A stretch of DNA of 64,000 nt, from positions 1 through 64,000 of the forward strand of contig NZ_LN929894.1 in NCBI RefSeq assembly GCF_001493375.1, in the 5' to 3' direction. The DNA comes from Streptomyces specialis (lineage in GTDB: Bacteria; Actinomycetota; Actinomycetes; Streptomycetales; Streptomycetaceae). The position numbers were made by a program, and so were the translations under genes. The notes under the pieces are model-generated. The model worked only from the letters and a program-made list of their open reading frames with translations, was not told the DNA's origin and did no database searches. Shown piece by piece: positions 42,383 through 51,108 of this stretch; position 1 is the stretch's first letter; the number at the start of each line of letters is the position of its first letter.

Positions 42383-43733
42383 CCGCCGCGGCCGGGGAGC
42401 CGCCGCCGAGCGGCCGGACGGGGCCGAACGTCACGGGCAGCGCGGCCAGCCGCCGCGACCACGTGGACGCCGACCACGGCAGCTCCTCCGGCGCCACGGC
42501 CGGCCGGATGGCCGGCAGCCGGGCCAGCAGCGCCTCGACCGCGGTGACGCCGATGACCCGGCCGATGTCCTGCCCCGGGCACTCGTGCGGCCCGGCGGCG
42601 AACGCGAGATGCGACCGGTTCCCCGCCATCGGCGCGCCCGGCGCCGGGCGGACCAGCGGGTCCGCGTTGGCCGCCGCCAGACCGAGCAGCACCACGTCGC
42701 CCCGCCGCACCCGCTGCCCGCCCAACTCCACGTCACCGGTGGCGAACCCGCCCGGGCAGACCGCGAGCGGCGGCTCGTCCCACAGCACCTGCTCCACGGC
42801 CGCCGGAACGCCGCCCGGCCGGCCGTACGGCGCACACCGCGCCGCGTGCCCGGCGAGCAGCGTCCGCAGGGTGGAGGCGATGAGATTGGCCGTGGTCTCG
42901 AGCGCGACGAGGAACACCAGCCGCAGTTGGTGGCGGATCTCGTCGTCGGACAGGTCGGCCGGGTGGGCGATCAGCCAGGACGCCAGGTCGTGACCCGGCA
43001 CCGCCTGCCGGTGCGCCACCAGCTCGTGCATCGCCCGCCGCAGCCGGCGATCGGCGGCCAGCGCCGCCGCGGTGCCCGCCGACAGCCGGCGGCCCTCCTC
43101 GGCCAGGCGCGAACCCGACTCGGGGAACAGCCCCAGCAGCCGGGTCAGCGCCGGCACCGGCAGCTCCCGCGCGTACTGGCCCACCAGATCCGCCCGGCCC
43201 CGCCCGCAGAAGCGGTCGATCACCTCGTCCGCCGTCCGCTGCACCAGCCGCCGCAGCCCGCGCCGGTCGAAGCGCTGGAGGCTCTCGGCCACCGCGCGGC
43301 GCAGCCGCAGATGCGCGGCGCCGTCCTGGTGCGCGCAGTCGGGGGACCACAGCAGCACCGGCGCCAGCGGCGAGTCGGGCCCGACGCGGCCCTCCCGCCA
43401 CTCCGTCCAGTGCCGCGCGTCGCGGCTGAAGCGGCCGGTGTCGCGGGTGACCCGGCGGGCCTCCTCGTAGCCGAGGACCAGCCACGCCGGCACGTCGCCC
43501 TCCAGCAGCACGGGGGCGACGGCGCCGTGCCGTTCCCGCAGCCCCTCGTACCGCCCGTCCGGCCCGGCGGCCTCGGCGGCGGCCGGGCCGTACAGCCGCC
43601 GCGCGCCGCACACCGGCGGTCGCGGCGGCCGTCGCGCCGAGGAATCCGCCGGTGTGCCTCGGCGGGGGGTGTCATCTGTGGCCTCCGGGATCGCGCGGTC
43701 TCGGCCGGCGACGTCACTGTGAAGAGTCGGCAT
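42288..43733 (-). CDS. Cytochrome P450, CYP157-like, lacking ExxR
   Basis: The 481-residue protein has a clear haem ligand loop, FAAGPHECPG, with Cys385, and an I-helix reading VALETTANLIAS (residues 276-287). The K-helix, normally ExxR, reads EQVLW (314-318). The family fact that CYP157 proteins carry E-Q-x-L-W here supports a CYP157-type assignment. Start ATG 43733 gives an N-terminus of about 50 poorly conserved residues. It needs ferredoxin partners not encoded here. The gene overlaps the convergent terpene synthase-like gene by 95 bp at its 3' end. Confidence 0.88.
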   Translation of the reverse strand: MPTLHSDVAGRDRAIPEATDDTPRRGTPADSSARRPPRPPVCGARRLYGPAAAEAAGPDGRYEGLRERHGAVAPVLLEGDVPAWLVLGYEEARRVTRDTGRFSRDARHWTEWREGRVGPDSPLAPVLLWSPDCAHQDGAAHLRLRRAVAESLQRFDRRGLRRLVQRTADEVIDRFCGRGRADLVGQYARELPVPALTRLLGLFPESGSRLAEEGRRLSAGTAAALAADRRLRRAMHELVAHRQAVPGHDLASWLIAHPADLSDDEIRHQLRLVFLVALETTANLIASTLRTLLAGHAARCAPYGRPGGVPAAVEQVLWDEPPLAVCPGGFATGDVELGGQRVRRGDVVLLGLAAANADPLVRPAPGAPMAGNRSHLAFAAGPHECPGQDIGRVIGVTAVEALLARLPAIRPAVAPEELPWSASTWSRRLAALPVTFGPVRPLGGGSPAAAVTPGRPAPAPEPGPVRARERARGLLSRLRGR

Positions 43734-44169
43734 ACGGCACGGGCACGCTCGGCGGCCCGGCGGGAAACGGACGCGGAACGGGCGGCTGCCCCGGAGGCGC
43801 GCTGCGGCGACCGGCGGTGACGCCTCCGATCCACGGTGTGACTCGGAGCGTAGAGGCCGCCCCCGGCCGTCGGCAGGGCCTTGCGCAAACGTCCCCCGAA
43901 CGGGCACCGAACCCCCGCGCCGGTTGTCTCGGTCGGACGGGTGAATAGCCCTTGACCTGGGGTTTGCGCCCGTGGATTCGGTGAAAACGGCCCCGTATAG
44001 TCGTGGTCAAGGATTGGTCCGTTCGCCTCAACCGCGATGTCCCACAATGGGGACGGGCCGTCCGGTCGCGCGTGCGCAACGCCGCGGAAATCCTGTGATG
44101 GGATGCTCGGGAGCCCCGTGCGCCCCGCGGCCGGGGACAGAGCCGTCGGACCAGCGAGGATGGGTGGAG
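43734..44169. promoter_or_regulatory. 436 bp region with glnA2 promoter
   Basis: No gene is visible. A -10-like TATAGT lies at 43996-44001 upstream of glnA2, within an AT-rich patch (GTGAAAACGG at 43981-43990). TTGACC near 43951 is another -35-like element. The leader to the ATG would be about 160 bases. The P450 promoter should lie at the left end of the region. Confidence 0.5.
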
Positions 44170-45531
44170 ATGGAGAAGCAGCAGGAGTTCGTGCTCCGTA
44201 CGCTGGAGGAGCGGGACATCCGCTTTGTGCGGCTGTGGTTCACGGATGTGCTCGGCTTCCTCAAGTCCGTGGCCGTCGCCCCCGCCGAGCTTGAGCAGGC
44301 GTTCGAGGAAGGGATCGGCTTCGACGGCTCGGCCATCGAGGGCTTCGCGCGTGTGCACGAGTCCGACATGATCGCCAAGCCCGCGCCGAGCACCTTCCAG
44401 ATCCTGCCCTGGCGCGCCGAATCCCCGGGCACCGCCCGGATGTTCTGCGACATCCTGATGCCCGACGGCTCCCCGTCGTACGCCGACCCGCGCTATGTCC
44501 TCAAGCGGGCCCTGGCGAAGAGCTCCGACCTCGGGTTCACCTTCTACACCCACCCCGAGATCGAGTTCTTCCTGCTGGACGAGAAGCCGGTGGACGGCTC
44601 CCGGCCCACCCCCGCCGACACCTCCGGGTACTTCGACCACACCCCGCAGAACGTCGGCATGGACTTCAGACGCCAGGCGATCACCATGCTGGAGTCGATG
44701 GGGATCTCCGTCGAGTTCTCCCATCACGAAGGCGCCCCCGGCCAGCAGGAGATCGACCTGCGGTACGCCGACGCGCTCTCCACGGCGGACAACATCATGA
44801 CGTTCCGCCTCGTCATGAAGCAGGTCGCGCTCGAACAGGGCGTCCAGGCCACGTTCATGCCCAAGCCGTTCTCGGAATACCCGGGTTCCGGCATGCACAC
44901 CCACCTCTCCCTCTTCGAGGGCGACCGCAACGCCTTCCACGAGACCGGCGCCGAGTTCCAGCTCTCCAAGATCGGGCGTTCGTTCATCGCCGGACTGCTC
45001 CGGCACGCGGGCGAGATCTCCGCCGTGACCAACCAGTGGGTCAACTCCTACAAGCGCATCTGGGGCGGCACCCAGCGCACCGCCGGCGCCGGCGGCGAGG
45101 CTCCCTCGTACATCTGCTGGGGCCACAACAACCGTTCGGCGCTGATCCGCGTCCCGATGTACAAGCCCGGCAAGACCGGCTCCACCCGCATCGAGGTCCG
45201 TTCCCTGGACTCCGGCGCCAACCCCTACCTCGCCTACGCCGTCCTGCTGGCCGCCGGCCTGAAGGGCGTCGAGGAGGGCTACGAACTCCCCGCCGGCGCC
45301 GAGGACGACGTCTGGGCCCTGACCGACCGCGAACGCCGCGCCCTGGGCATCGAACCCCTCCCGCAGAACCTGGGCGAGGCGATCCAGCTCATGCAGCACA
45401 GCGAACTGGTCGCCGAGACACTCGGCGAGCACGTCTTCGACTTCTTCCTCCGCAACAAGCGGCAGGAGTGGGAGGAGTACCGCTCGGAGGTCACGGCGTT
45501 CGAACTGCGGAAGAACCTCCCGGTGCTGTAG
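44170..45531 (+). CDS. glnA2: Glutamine synthetase-family enzyme, GlnA2 type
   Basis: The 453-residue protein starts MEKQQEFVLRTLEERDIRFV and shows type I signatures: GIGFDGSAIEGF, THPEIEFFLL, GSGMHTHLSLF and VNSYKRIWGG. It lacks the NLYDLPP adenylylation tyrosine region and reads GYELPAGAEDDVW there. The N-terminus and motifs match actinomycete GlnA2, which has been linked to gamma-glutamylation of polyamines rather than ammonia assimilation. GTG 44164 is an alternative start. It ends with CCGCCGGCCGGCGG at 45532-45545, a possible terminator. Confidence 0.9.
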   Translation: MEKQQEFVLRTLEERDIRFVRLWFTDVLGFLKSVAVAPAELEQAFEEGIGFDGSAIEGFARVHESDMIAKPAPSTFQILPWRAESPGTARMFCDILMPDGSPSYADPRYVLKRALAKSSDLGFTFYTHPEIEFFLLDEKPVDGSRPTPADTSGYFDHTPQNVGMDFRRQAITMLESMGISVEFSHHEGAPGQQEIDLRYADALSTADNIMTFRLVMKQVALEQGVQATFMPKPFSEYPGSGMHTHLSLFEGDRNAFHETGAEFQLSKIGRSFIAGLLRHAGEISAVTNQWVNSYKRIWGGTQRTAGAGGEAPSYICWGHNNRSALIRVPMYKPGKTGSTRIEVRSLDSGANPYLAYAVLLAAGLKGVEEGYELPAGAEDDVWALTDRERRALGIEPLPQNLGEAIQLMQHSELVAETLGEHVFDFFLRNKRQEWEEYRSEVTAFELRKNLPVL

Positions 45532-45602
45532 CCGCCGGCCGGCGGGGCGCGTTCGGCGGCGTGCCCGCCGTGGTGCTCCGGCTCGTCGGCGCCGTGTCGG
45601 TG

Positions 45603-45677
45603 CTAGAGGTGGGTGCAGACGCGGAGGGTGAAGCCGGGATCGGCGTGGCCGAGGTACTGGCTGAGCGTCGTCGTCTT
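45603..45677 (-). pseudogene. C-terminal remnant of a tyrosine-recombinase integrase
   Basis: Read on the minus strand, 45677-45603 encodes KTTT then SQYLGHADPGFTLRVCTHL and a stop. This is the last segment of a phage-type tyrosine recombinase, where the usual end is YLGHADPGFTLRTYTHL. The catalytic tyrosine position is Cys here. An in-frame TGA closes the fragment on the other side. It is a decayed relic, not a gene, and marks the left edge of a region of accessory genes. Confidence 0.75.
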
Positions 45678-45709
45678 TCACCTCTTGGGTGAAGTGACTG
45701 AGTTCCCGC

Positions 45710-47164
45710 TCAGCTTGCCGTCACGGTGGCCAGGTATGCGGTGACGGCGGCTGCGTTCTGGGTGCGCAGTCCGATGTGTCCGTCCGGGCGGACCAGGATG
45801 AGTTCGCCGCCGTGAGCCTGATACGCCGACCGTGCCGTGGCGTGCGGGTCGAGCAGGTCGGAGCCGATCGAGTAGGCATGGACCCCGGCGAGGTCGGGCA
45901 GTGGGCCGACGCCGAAGTGGTAGAGCGTCCAGTCGCCGCCGCGCTGCAGCTCGAACAGGCGCGCCGGGCGCCCGTCGGGCCAGGAGCAGAGCGCGTCGGG
46001 GCTGCGGTCGCCCGGGTGCGGGCCGGCGCCGTCCCAGGGCGGGCTGAGCGGGCCGCCACGGTAGGTGATCCCAAGGCCGGACATCGCACCGAGGTCGGAG
46101 TCCTCGAACCGCGCGAAGCGCGTCAGCAGCTCCTTGGAAAGGCCCAGCACGGCTGCGGCCATCGGCAGCCGTTCTTGCTCGTAGGTGTCCAGCAGCGGCT
46201 CGGGCGCGCCGTTGAGGACCGAGGCCAGTTTCCACCCGAGGTTGATCCCGTCGTGGATGCCGGTGTTCATGCCCTGGGCGCCCGCGGGTGCGTGGACGTG
46301 GGCGGCGTCTCCGGCGAGCAGGACGCGCCCGATGCGGTAGCGGTCGACCATCCGCTCGTTGTAGCGCCAGCGCGAGGTCCACAGGGCTTCGCGGAGCGTG
46401 ACGACTCCGCGGCCGTAGGCGTCGTCGACGAGAGCCTGGCAGGTGGCGAGTGTCGGCTCGATGTCGCCGTCGCTCTCGTCGATCTCGGCGTGGAGCACGA
46501 ACGAATCTGTCGCGGGCAGCGGCACCAGCGACAGGCGCTGACCACCGGATCGGCGACGGGCGTGCCACCAGTCACGGTCAACGCCGTCGAGGCGGAAGTC
46601 CCCGAGCAGCATCTGCCGTTCTTCGCGGGTCACCCCGAGGAACGACACGCCCGCGAGCTTGCGGACGGTGCTGGACCCGCCGTCCGCGCCGACCAGCCAT
46701 CCGGCGCGCAAGCGCTCGCCTGAGGAGAGTTCGACGGTGACCTCGTCGTCGCCGGGCCGCATGCCGGCCAGGCTCGTGCCGAACTCGACCCTGACGCCGT
46801 ACCCCGCGAGCAGGTCACGCAGGGTTTCCTCCAGTCGCCACTGCGGCAGAACCACCGGGCGGGCGAACGGTGTGGTCGGTGTCGGCTCGACACCCTTGGT
46901 CATGTCGTGCTCGTGCACGCTGCCGTCGGGGTCTACGTACCGGATGACCAGGCGGGACCGTCCGGCGGCGAGCAAGCGCCCTGCCACACCGAAGCCGTCC
47001 AGGAGTTCGAGCATGCGCGGCTGGACGCCCTTGCCCCGACTCCCGAGCTGCGGTCCGGGTTGAGCGTCGACGATGCGCACCTTCACCCCCTTTCGGGCCA
47101 AGGTCGCAGCGGTGATCAGGCCGGTCGGGCCGGCTCCCGCGATGAGAACTTCGGTGGCTGTCAT
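45710..47164 (-). CDS. FAD-dependent aromatic monooxygenase (PheA/TfdB-like)
   Basis: The 484-residue protein has the FAD-binding GAGPTGLITAATLARKG near the start, the DG motif GADGGSSTVRKLAG and the second FAD motif GRVLLAGDAAHVHAPAGAQG. The C-terminal thioredoxin-like region is present. These single-component enzymes hydroxylate phenols, polyketides or antibiotics such as rifampicin with NAD(P)H and oxygen. The substrate here is unknown. It is divergent from a TetR gene, with palindromes between them, so repression relieved by a substrate-like molecule is likely. Confidence 0.9.
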   Translation of the reverse strand: MTATEVLIAGAGPTGLITAATLARKGVKVRIVDAQPGPQLGSRGKGVQPRMLELLDGFGVAGRLLAAGRSRLVIRYVDPDGSVHEHDMTKGVEPTPTTPFARPVVLPQWRLEETLRDLLAGYGVRVEFGTSLAGMRPGDDEVTVELSSGERLRAGWLVGADGGSSTVRKLAGVSFLGVTREERQMLLGDFRLDGVDRDWWHARRRSGGQRLSLVPLPATDSFVLHAEIDESDGDIEPTLATCQALVDDAYGRGVVTLREALWTSRWRYNERMVDRYRIGRVLLAGDAAHVHAPAGAQGMNTGIHDGINLGWKLASVLNGAPEPLLDTYEQERLPMAAAVLGLSKELLTRFARFEDSDLGAMSGLGITYRGGPLSPPWDGAGPHPGDRSPDALCSWPDGRPARLFELQRGGDWTLYHFGVGPLPDLAGVHAYSIGSDLLDPHATARSAYQAHGGELILVRPDGHIGLRTQNAAAVTAYLATVTAS

Positions 47165-47177
47165 GCGCGAACTGTAA

Positions 47178-47220
47178 CGCTAACAGGTTAGGAATTCATA
47201 ACAAGGTAGGCTTTGCTACC
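47178..47220. promoter_or_regulatory. Two palindromes in the monooxygenase/TetR promoter region
   Basis: CTAACAGGTTAG at 47180-47191 is a palindrome with a two-base centre, and GGTAG-N6-CTACC spans 47205-47220. A minus-strand promoter (TTGTTA, 16 bases, TAGCGT) overlaps the first. Both are good candidate sites for the TetR protein. Confidence 0.6.
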
Positions 47221-47228
47221 CTGGTCCG

Positions 47229-47828
47229 ATGGATCCGAAGGTGGGGCGCCGGGAGCGCAAGAAGGCGGCGACGCGGAACCACATCGCGGAGGTCGCGCTG
47301 CGCCTCTTCGTGGAACACGGCTATGACGAGGTGGGCATGCGCGACGTGGCACGGGAAGCGGACGTCGCCGTGACCACCGTGTTCTCACACTTCGCCTCGA
47401 AGGAGGCACTGGTCTTCGACCAGGACGAACACCACGAAGAACGCCTGGTCGGCGCCGTAGCGAACCGGAGCCCCGATCAGTCACTGCTCGACGCGCTGCG
47501 CGCCGAAGCGCTCAACGCCGCCCGATGGTTCTCCACACCGAAATCCGTCTCGTTCTGGACCCTCGTCGAGAGCTCGGCCGCGCTGCGCGGCTACGCCTCC
47601 CACATGCGGGCGCGGCACGAGCTGGCCCTCGTCTCCGCCATCACGTCAGACCCCGAGGCACCCACGTCCACCACCGCCTGTCGTGCGCTCGCCCGCTTCA
47701 CCCTGGACGCCTACTCCCTGGCCCGGGACGCCGAAAACCCGCTGGCCGCAGTGGAGGAAATCTTCGATCTCATCGAGCCCGGCTTCGCGCCCGCAGCGGG
47801 CCGACAGTCAGCGAAGCCACCGCGGTAG
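47229..47828 (+). CDS. TetR-family regulator
   Basis: The 199-residue protein begins with basic residues and a TetR helix-turn-helix: RNHIAEVALRLFVEHGYDEV, then MRDVAREADVAVTTVFSHFA, then SKEALVFDQ. The C-terminal domain is all-helical, as in ligand-binding TetR proteins, and has no motif naming the ligand. ATG 47229 lies 64 bp from the divergent monooxygenase start, with two palindromes between. It most likely represses the monooxygenase and itself. Confidence 0.93.
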   Translation: MDPKVGRRERKKAATRNHIAEVALRLFVEHGYDEVGMRDVAREADVAVTTVFSHFASKEALVFDQDEHHEERLVGAVANRSPDQSLLDALRAEALNAARWFSTPKSVSFWTLVESSAALRGYASHMRARHELALVSAITSDPEAPTSTTACRALARFTLDAYSLARDAENPLAAVEEIFDLIEPGFAPAAGRQSAKPPR

Positions 47829-48259
47829 CAGTAGCAGGAGCGGCTCTTCCTCACGCCCGGGCTGCGACTTCGATACACGGCCTAGCCGGGCACGGGCCAT
47901 GGGCTGCCCGAAAGTCCGCTGAGCCTCGCCGCGGTCGTCCTGGTCGCCCGTGAACGTGGGGAGCCGAGCGAGAACGGGTCGCGCTTGTCATGTCGGCGGA
48001 CGTCGAACACCGCATCGCGGGCCGGCCGCCGGCGCGGCGTCGGCCTTCGTCACTGCCTTCGCGGCCTGCCCCTCGTGCGGGACGTGGCGGCGCTCCGGCC
48101 GCGCGTGGCTGTCCGCTCCACGTGCCCTCTGGCAGGCCGCGACTCTGCGCACGTATTCTGCGCACCGCAGATTACTGACGGTTCGGGTGCGCTCAACGCT
48201 CCGGCGTTGCCAGGAGAGTGGCGGCACATCACCAGCAAGGCCGACAGGGGAGACGCGAG
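47829..48259. other. 431 bp region without a recognised gene
   Basis: I see no frame with a family pattern or good start. The stretch has typical high GC and may hold decayed coding sequence. The ribosome site of the following methyltransferase gene is GGGGAGA just before ATG 48260. Confidence 0.4.
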
Positions 48260-49036
48260 ATGCCCGAGTTCGACACATCGGTCCCGCACTCGGCGCGGAT
48301 CTGGAACTACTGGCTCGGCGGCCGGGACAACTTCCCGGCCGACCAGGCGGCTGGTGACGCCTACCGGGAGCGGTTCCCGGACATCGACGAGTGCGCCCGC
48401 GTCTCGCGGCACTTTCTCAACCGCGCCGTGCGCTACCTCGCCGGCGACGCCGGCGTCCGGCAGTTCCTCGACGTCGGCACCGGCCTGCCGACCGTCGACA
48501 ACACCCACGAAGTCGCCCAGCGCGCCGACCCCCAGGCCCGCATCGTCTACGTCGACAACGACCCCATGGTCCTGGCCCACGCCCACGCCCTGCTCAACAG
48601 CAGCCCGCAGGGCCGGACCGACTACATCGACGCCGACCTGCGCGAGCCCGAAACGATCCTGCGCGCCGCCGCCCGGACCCTGGACTTCGCCCGGCCGGTC
48701 GCGCTGATCCTGTCCGACGTCATGGGACACATCCCCGACCTGGACCAGGCGTACGACATCGTCCGCCGCCTGACCGGCGGACTGCCCCCCGGCAGCTACC
48801 GGATGCTCAGCCACGGCGTGCGCGGTGAGGCCCACCTGAACGCGGCCCAGGACGAGTACAACGACTCGGGGGCCGTTCCCTACATCCTGCGCACCCCGGA
48901 ATAGATCGCCGGCTTCTTCCACGGCCTGGAACTGATCGAGCCCGGACTGGTGCCCATGCCGGACTGGCGACCCGACGCCCCCGCACTCACCGAGCCCCCC
49001 AGCGGCGTCGGCATGGGCGCCGTCGCCCGCATCTGA
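48260..49036 (+). pseudogene. DUF574 SAM-dependent methyltransferase with in-frame amber codon
   Basis: The frame encodes the DUF574/SCO methyltransferase pattern: SVPHSARIWNYWLGGRDNF at the start, then QFLDVGTGLPTVDNTHEVAQ as the SAM-binding motif and LILSDVMGHIPDL. A TAG at 48902-48904 follows YILRTPE. The same frame then continues with IAGFFHGLELIEPGLVPMP and ends at 49036, which is the expected C-terminus. One base change (GAG or CAG to TAG) explains it. The truncated 214-residue product lacks the last 43 residues and may be inactive. Confidence 0.85.
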
Positions 49037-49112
49037 CCGGCACGGGGATCGCGGTGCCGCGCGGGGGCATGTCGTTCGGTGCCGAGGGCCGGGTGCGTTA
49101 GCTTCCCGGGAT

Positions 49113-49940
49113 ATGAAGGTGCTGATTTCTGTCGACATGGAGGGCATCTCGGGGATCGTGCACCCCACCGAGACGAATCCGGATCACTATGACTACGAGC
49201 GTGGTCGGGCCCTGATGACGGCCGAGGCGAACGCTGCCATCGCCGGTGTTCTGGATGCCGAACCCGAGGCCACGGTGTGGGTTGCCGACGCGCATGGACC
49301 GTTCCGTAACCTGCTGCCGGAGCAGCTTGATCGACGGGTGCACCTGGTTCGTGGCAGGCCGCGTCCGCTGGGCATGCTCGGCGGGCTCGACGAACACACC
49401 GACGCGGTTCTGTTCGTCGGCTATCACGCTCGTGCCGGTGGCGGCCCGGCCGTGCTGGCGCACACCATGAGCGACGCCATCCTGGACGTTCGCGTGGCCG
49501 GACGTTCCCTGGGCGAGATCGGTCTCAACGCCGCCATGGCCGGGCATTGGGGGGTGCCGGTCGTGCTGCTCAGCGGTGACGACGCCGCCTGCGCCGAGTT
49601 GGGTGACCTGGTCCCCTCGGCCGTCACCGTCACGGTCAAACAAGCCCTCGGGCAGGCCGCCGCCGTCGCCCCGCACCCCGAAAAGGCCCGGGAGCGGCTG
49701 CGCCAGGCGGTCACCGACGCCATCACGCGGCGCGCGGCGGTTCCGCCGCTGGCCCTCGCCGGACCGCTCGACGTCGAAGTCGACCTGTACGGCCCGTACA
49801 TGGTCGACCTGGCGACCCTCGTGCCGGGCGTCTCCCGCGCCGCGGGCGGCCGTACCGTCACCTTCACCGCCGCCGACTTCGCCGACGCCTACCGGCTGGT
49901 GACGCTGCTCGTGCAACTCGCCACCATCAAACCCGGGTAG
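49113..49940 (+). CDS. M55-family D-aminopeptidase (DppA-like)
   Basis: The 275-residue protein begins MKVLISVDMEGISGIVHPTE, with the metal-binding Asp and Glu. It has VWVADAHGPFRNL with the HxG ligand region, FVGYHARAG and LSGDDAACAEL. These match DppA, a self-compartmentalising zinc D-aminopeptidase that releases D-amino acids from peptides in the cytosol. No transporter genes adjoin it, unlike the dpp operon of Bacillus. Codon use is slightly less GC-biased near the start than in neighbouring genes. Confidence 0.9.
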   Translation: MKVLISVDMEGISGIVHPTETNPDHYDYERGRALMTAEANAAIAGVLDAEPEATVWVADAHGPFRNLLPEQLDRRVHLVRGRPRPLGMLGGLDEHTDAVLFVGYHARAGGGPAVLAHTMSDAILDVRVAGRSLGEIGLNAAMAGHWGVPVVLLSGDDAACAELGDLVPSAVTVTVKQALGQAAAVAPHPEKARERLRQAVTDAITRRAAVPPLALAGPLDVEVDLYGPYMVDLATLVPGVSRAAGGRTVTFTAADFADAYRLVTLLVQLATIKPG

Positions 49941-50105
49941 CCAGGCATCACACGGGAAGGGCGCGAGGGCTCATCGTCAGGGGCCGCGGCAGGCTTCCCT
50001 GCCCGGCCGCGCCCTGCCTCGCCTCGCTCAGCTCCGCGCGCCGCCGCGCGCCTTGTGCGGGTGGTGGGGTCGTGCCGGCTCGGGTCGGCGGGTTAGCGTG
50101 CGGCC

Positions 50106-50816
50106 GTGGACAATCCCGCCGCGCCCGAGCCGCCTCCTCAGCCGCCGTCCGGGCCGGTGAACTCCGGGGCGCCGAGGGCGGTTCCCGGCCGTGGGCGGCG
50201 CCGGGTCCGGGCCGCCGTCGCCGTGGTGGTGCTGCTCCTGGTGGTGTGGTGCGGGGTGCGGGTGTACTCGTGGGTCAAGGGGGAGCCGTTCCCGGTCGCG
50301 GACCCGGACCGGACGGCGCGGGCGCTCCAGGACCACTCGCAGGAGATATACCTGGCCCTGGCCCTGCCCGCCGGTCGGACCGAGGTGAGCGGCAACCGGC
50401 TGATGGGGCTGGAGTGCGACCCCAGGGACTGGACCATGGGGTTCGAGGCCGACCCGGACCCCGTCCCGGGTGTCGTGCAGGTACAGCACACCTGGGACGT
50501 CACCGGGCTGAGCACCGACCAGGCCCGGACCGCGATCTCGCAGGCCGTCGACGCCCTGGTCGCCGACGGGTGGCACCTGGAAACACGGCGCGACGAGCCG
50601 GGCTACTTCCTCACCGTGCTCCTCACCCGGGACGACCACACCTCCGCGCTGGAGTGGGTCCACCGCGATCAGGTCCTGGAAGTGGTGACGACGGCGCCGT
50701 GCGGCCGGGCCCCGGAGGAATCGCGCTGGTATCCGCTCCTGAACGGGGAATGGTCCGGTTCGGACCGGGACGCGGACGTCACCTGGGAACCGGACAGCCC
50801 GCGCCCCCCGGACTGA
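50106..50816 (+). CDS. Membrane-anchored hypothetical protein
   Basis: The 236-residue protein has a Pro-rich cytoplasmic head, one helix (about 35-55, AAVAVVVLLLVVWCGVRVYS) and an external domain with two cysteines (LMGLECDPRDW and TTAPCGRAPE). I do not recognise the fold. Bases 50425-50565 of the gene are repeated almost perfectly in reverse at 50938-51078, so the gene was a donor for a recent inverted duplication. No operon partner is evident. Confidence 0.7.
   Translation: MDNPAAPEPPPQPPSGPVNSGAPRAVPGRGRRRVRAAVAVVVLLLVVWCGVRVYSWVKGEPFPVADPDRTARALQDHSQEIYLALALPAGRTEVSGNRLMGLECDPRDWTMGFEADPDPVPGVVQVQHTWDVTGLSTDQARTAISQAVDALVADGWHLETRRDEPGYFLTVLLTRDDHTSALEWVHRDQVLEVVTTAPCGRAPEESRWYPLLNGEWSGSDRDADVTWEPDSPRPPD
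50425..50565 (+). repeat. Left copy of a 141 bp inverted duplication
   Basis: This segment lies inside the hypothetical membrane protein gene. It matches 50938-51078 in inverted orientation with a single mismatch (A at 50551). The spacer is 372 bp. Confidence 0.92.
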
Positions 50817-50937
50817 CAACCGACCGCGTCGCGTCACGTCACGGTTGCGGCGCGCTGGTCGAGTCAGGGTGCCGTTCGCCGGAGGCCGAGGAACTTCGCC
50901 GAGCCGCAACGGGGTTCGGCGCCCCGGACCACCGGCA

Positions 50938-51078
50938 CGGCGACCAGGGCGCCGACGGCCTGCGAGATCGCGGTCCGGGCCTGGTCGGTGCTCAGCCCGG
51001 TGACGTCCCAGGTGTGCTGTACCTGCACGACACCCGGGACGGGGTCCGGGTCGGCCTCGAACCCCATGGTCCAGTCCC
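50938..51078 (-). repeat. Right, inverted copy of the 141 bp duplication
   Basis: Read on the minus strand it encodes GLSTDQARTAISQAVGALVA and neighbouring residues of the membrane protein, in a 67-codon remnant frame (50864-51067) that has no start or stop of its own family. It is a gene fragment and ends 30 bp before the zinc-ribbon-like repeat gene. Confidence 0.9.
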
Positions 51079-51108
51079 GGTGGGGCCCCTTGATGTCACC
51101 GAGAGGTC

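Noticed and set aside
45532..45709. tRNA-type attachment site beside the integrase remnant
   Set aside because: No tRNA-like cloverleaf or repeated attachment core was found on either side.
47829..48259. A gene between TetR and the DUF574 gene
   Set aside because: Several short frames are open but none has a credible start, codon pattern or family motif.
50864..51067. A separate small minus-strand gene
   Set aside because: It is simply the inverted 141 bp copy of the membrane protein gene plus flanking sequence.
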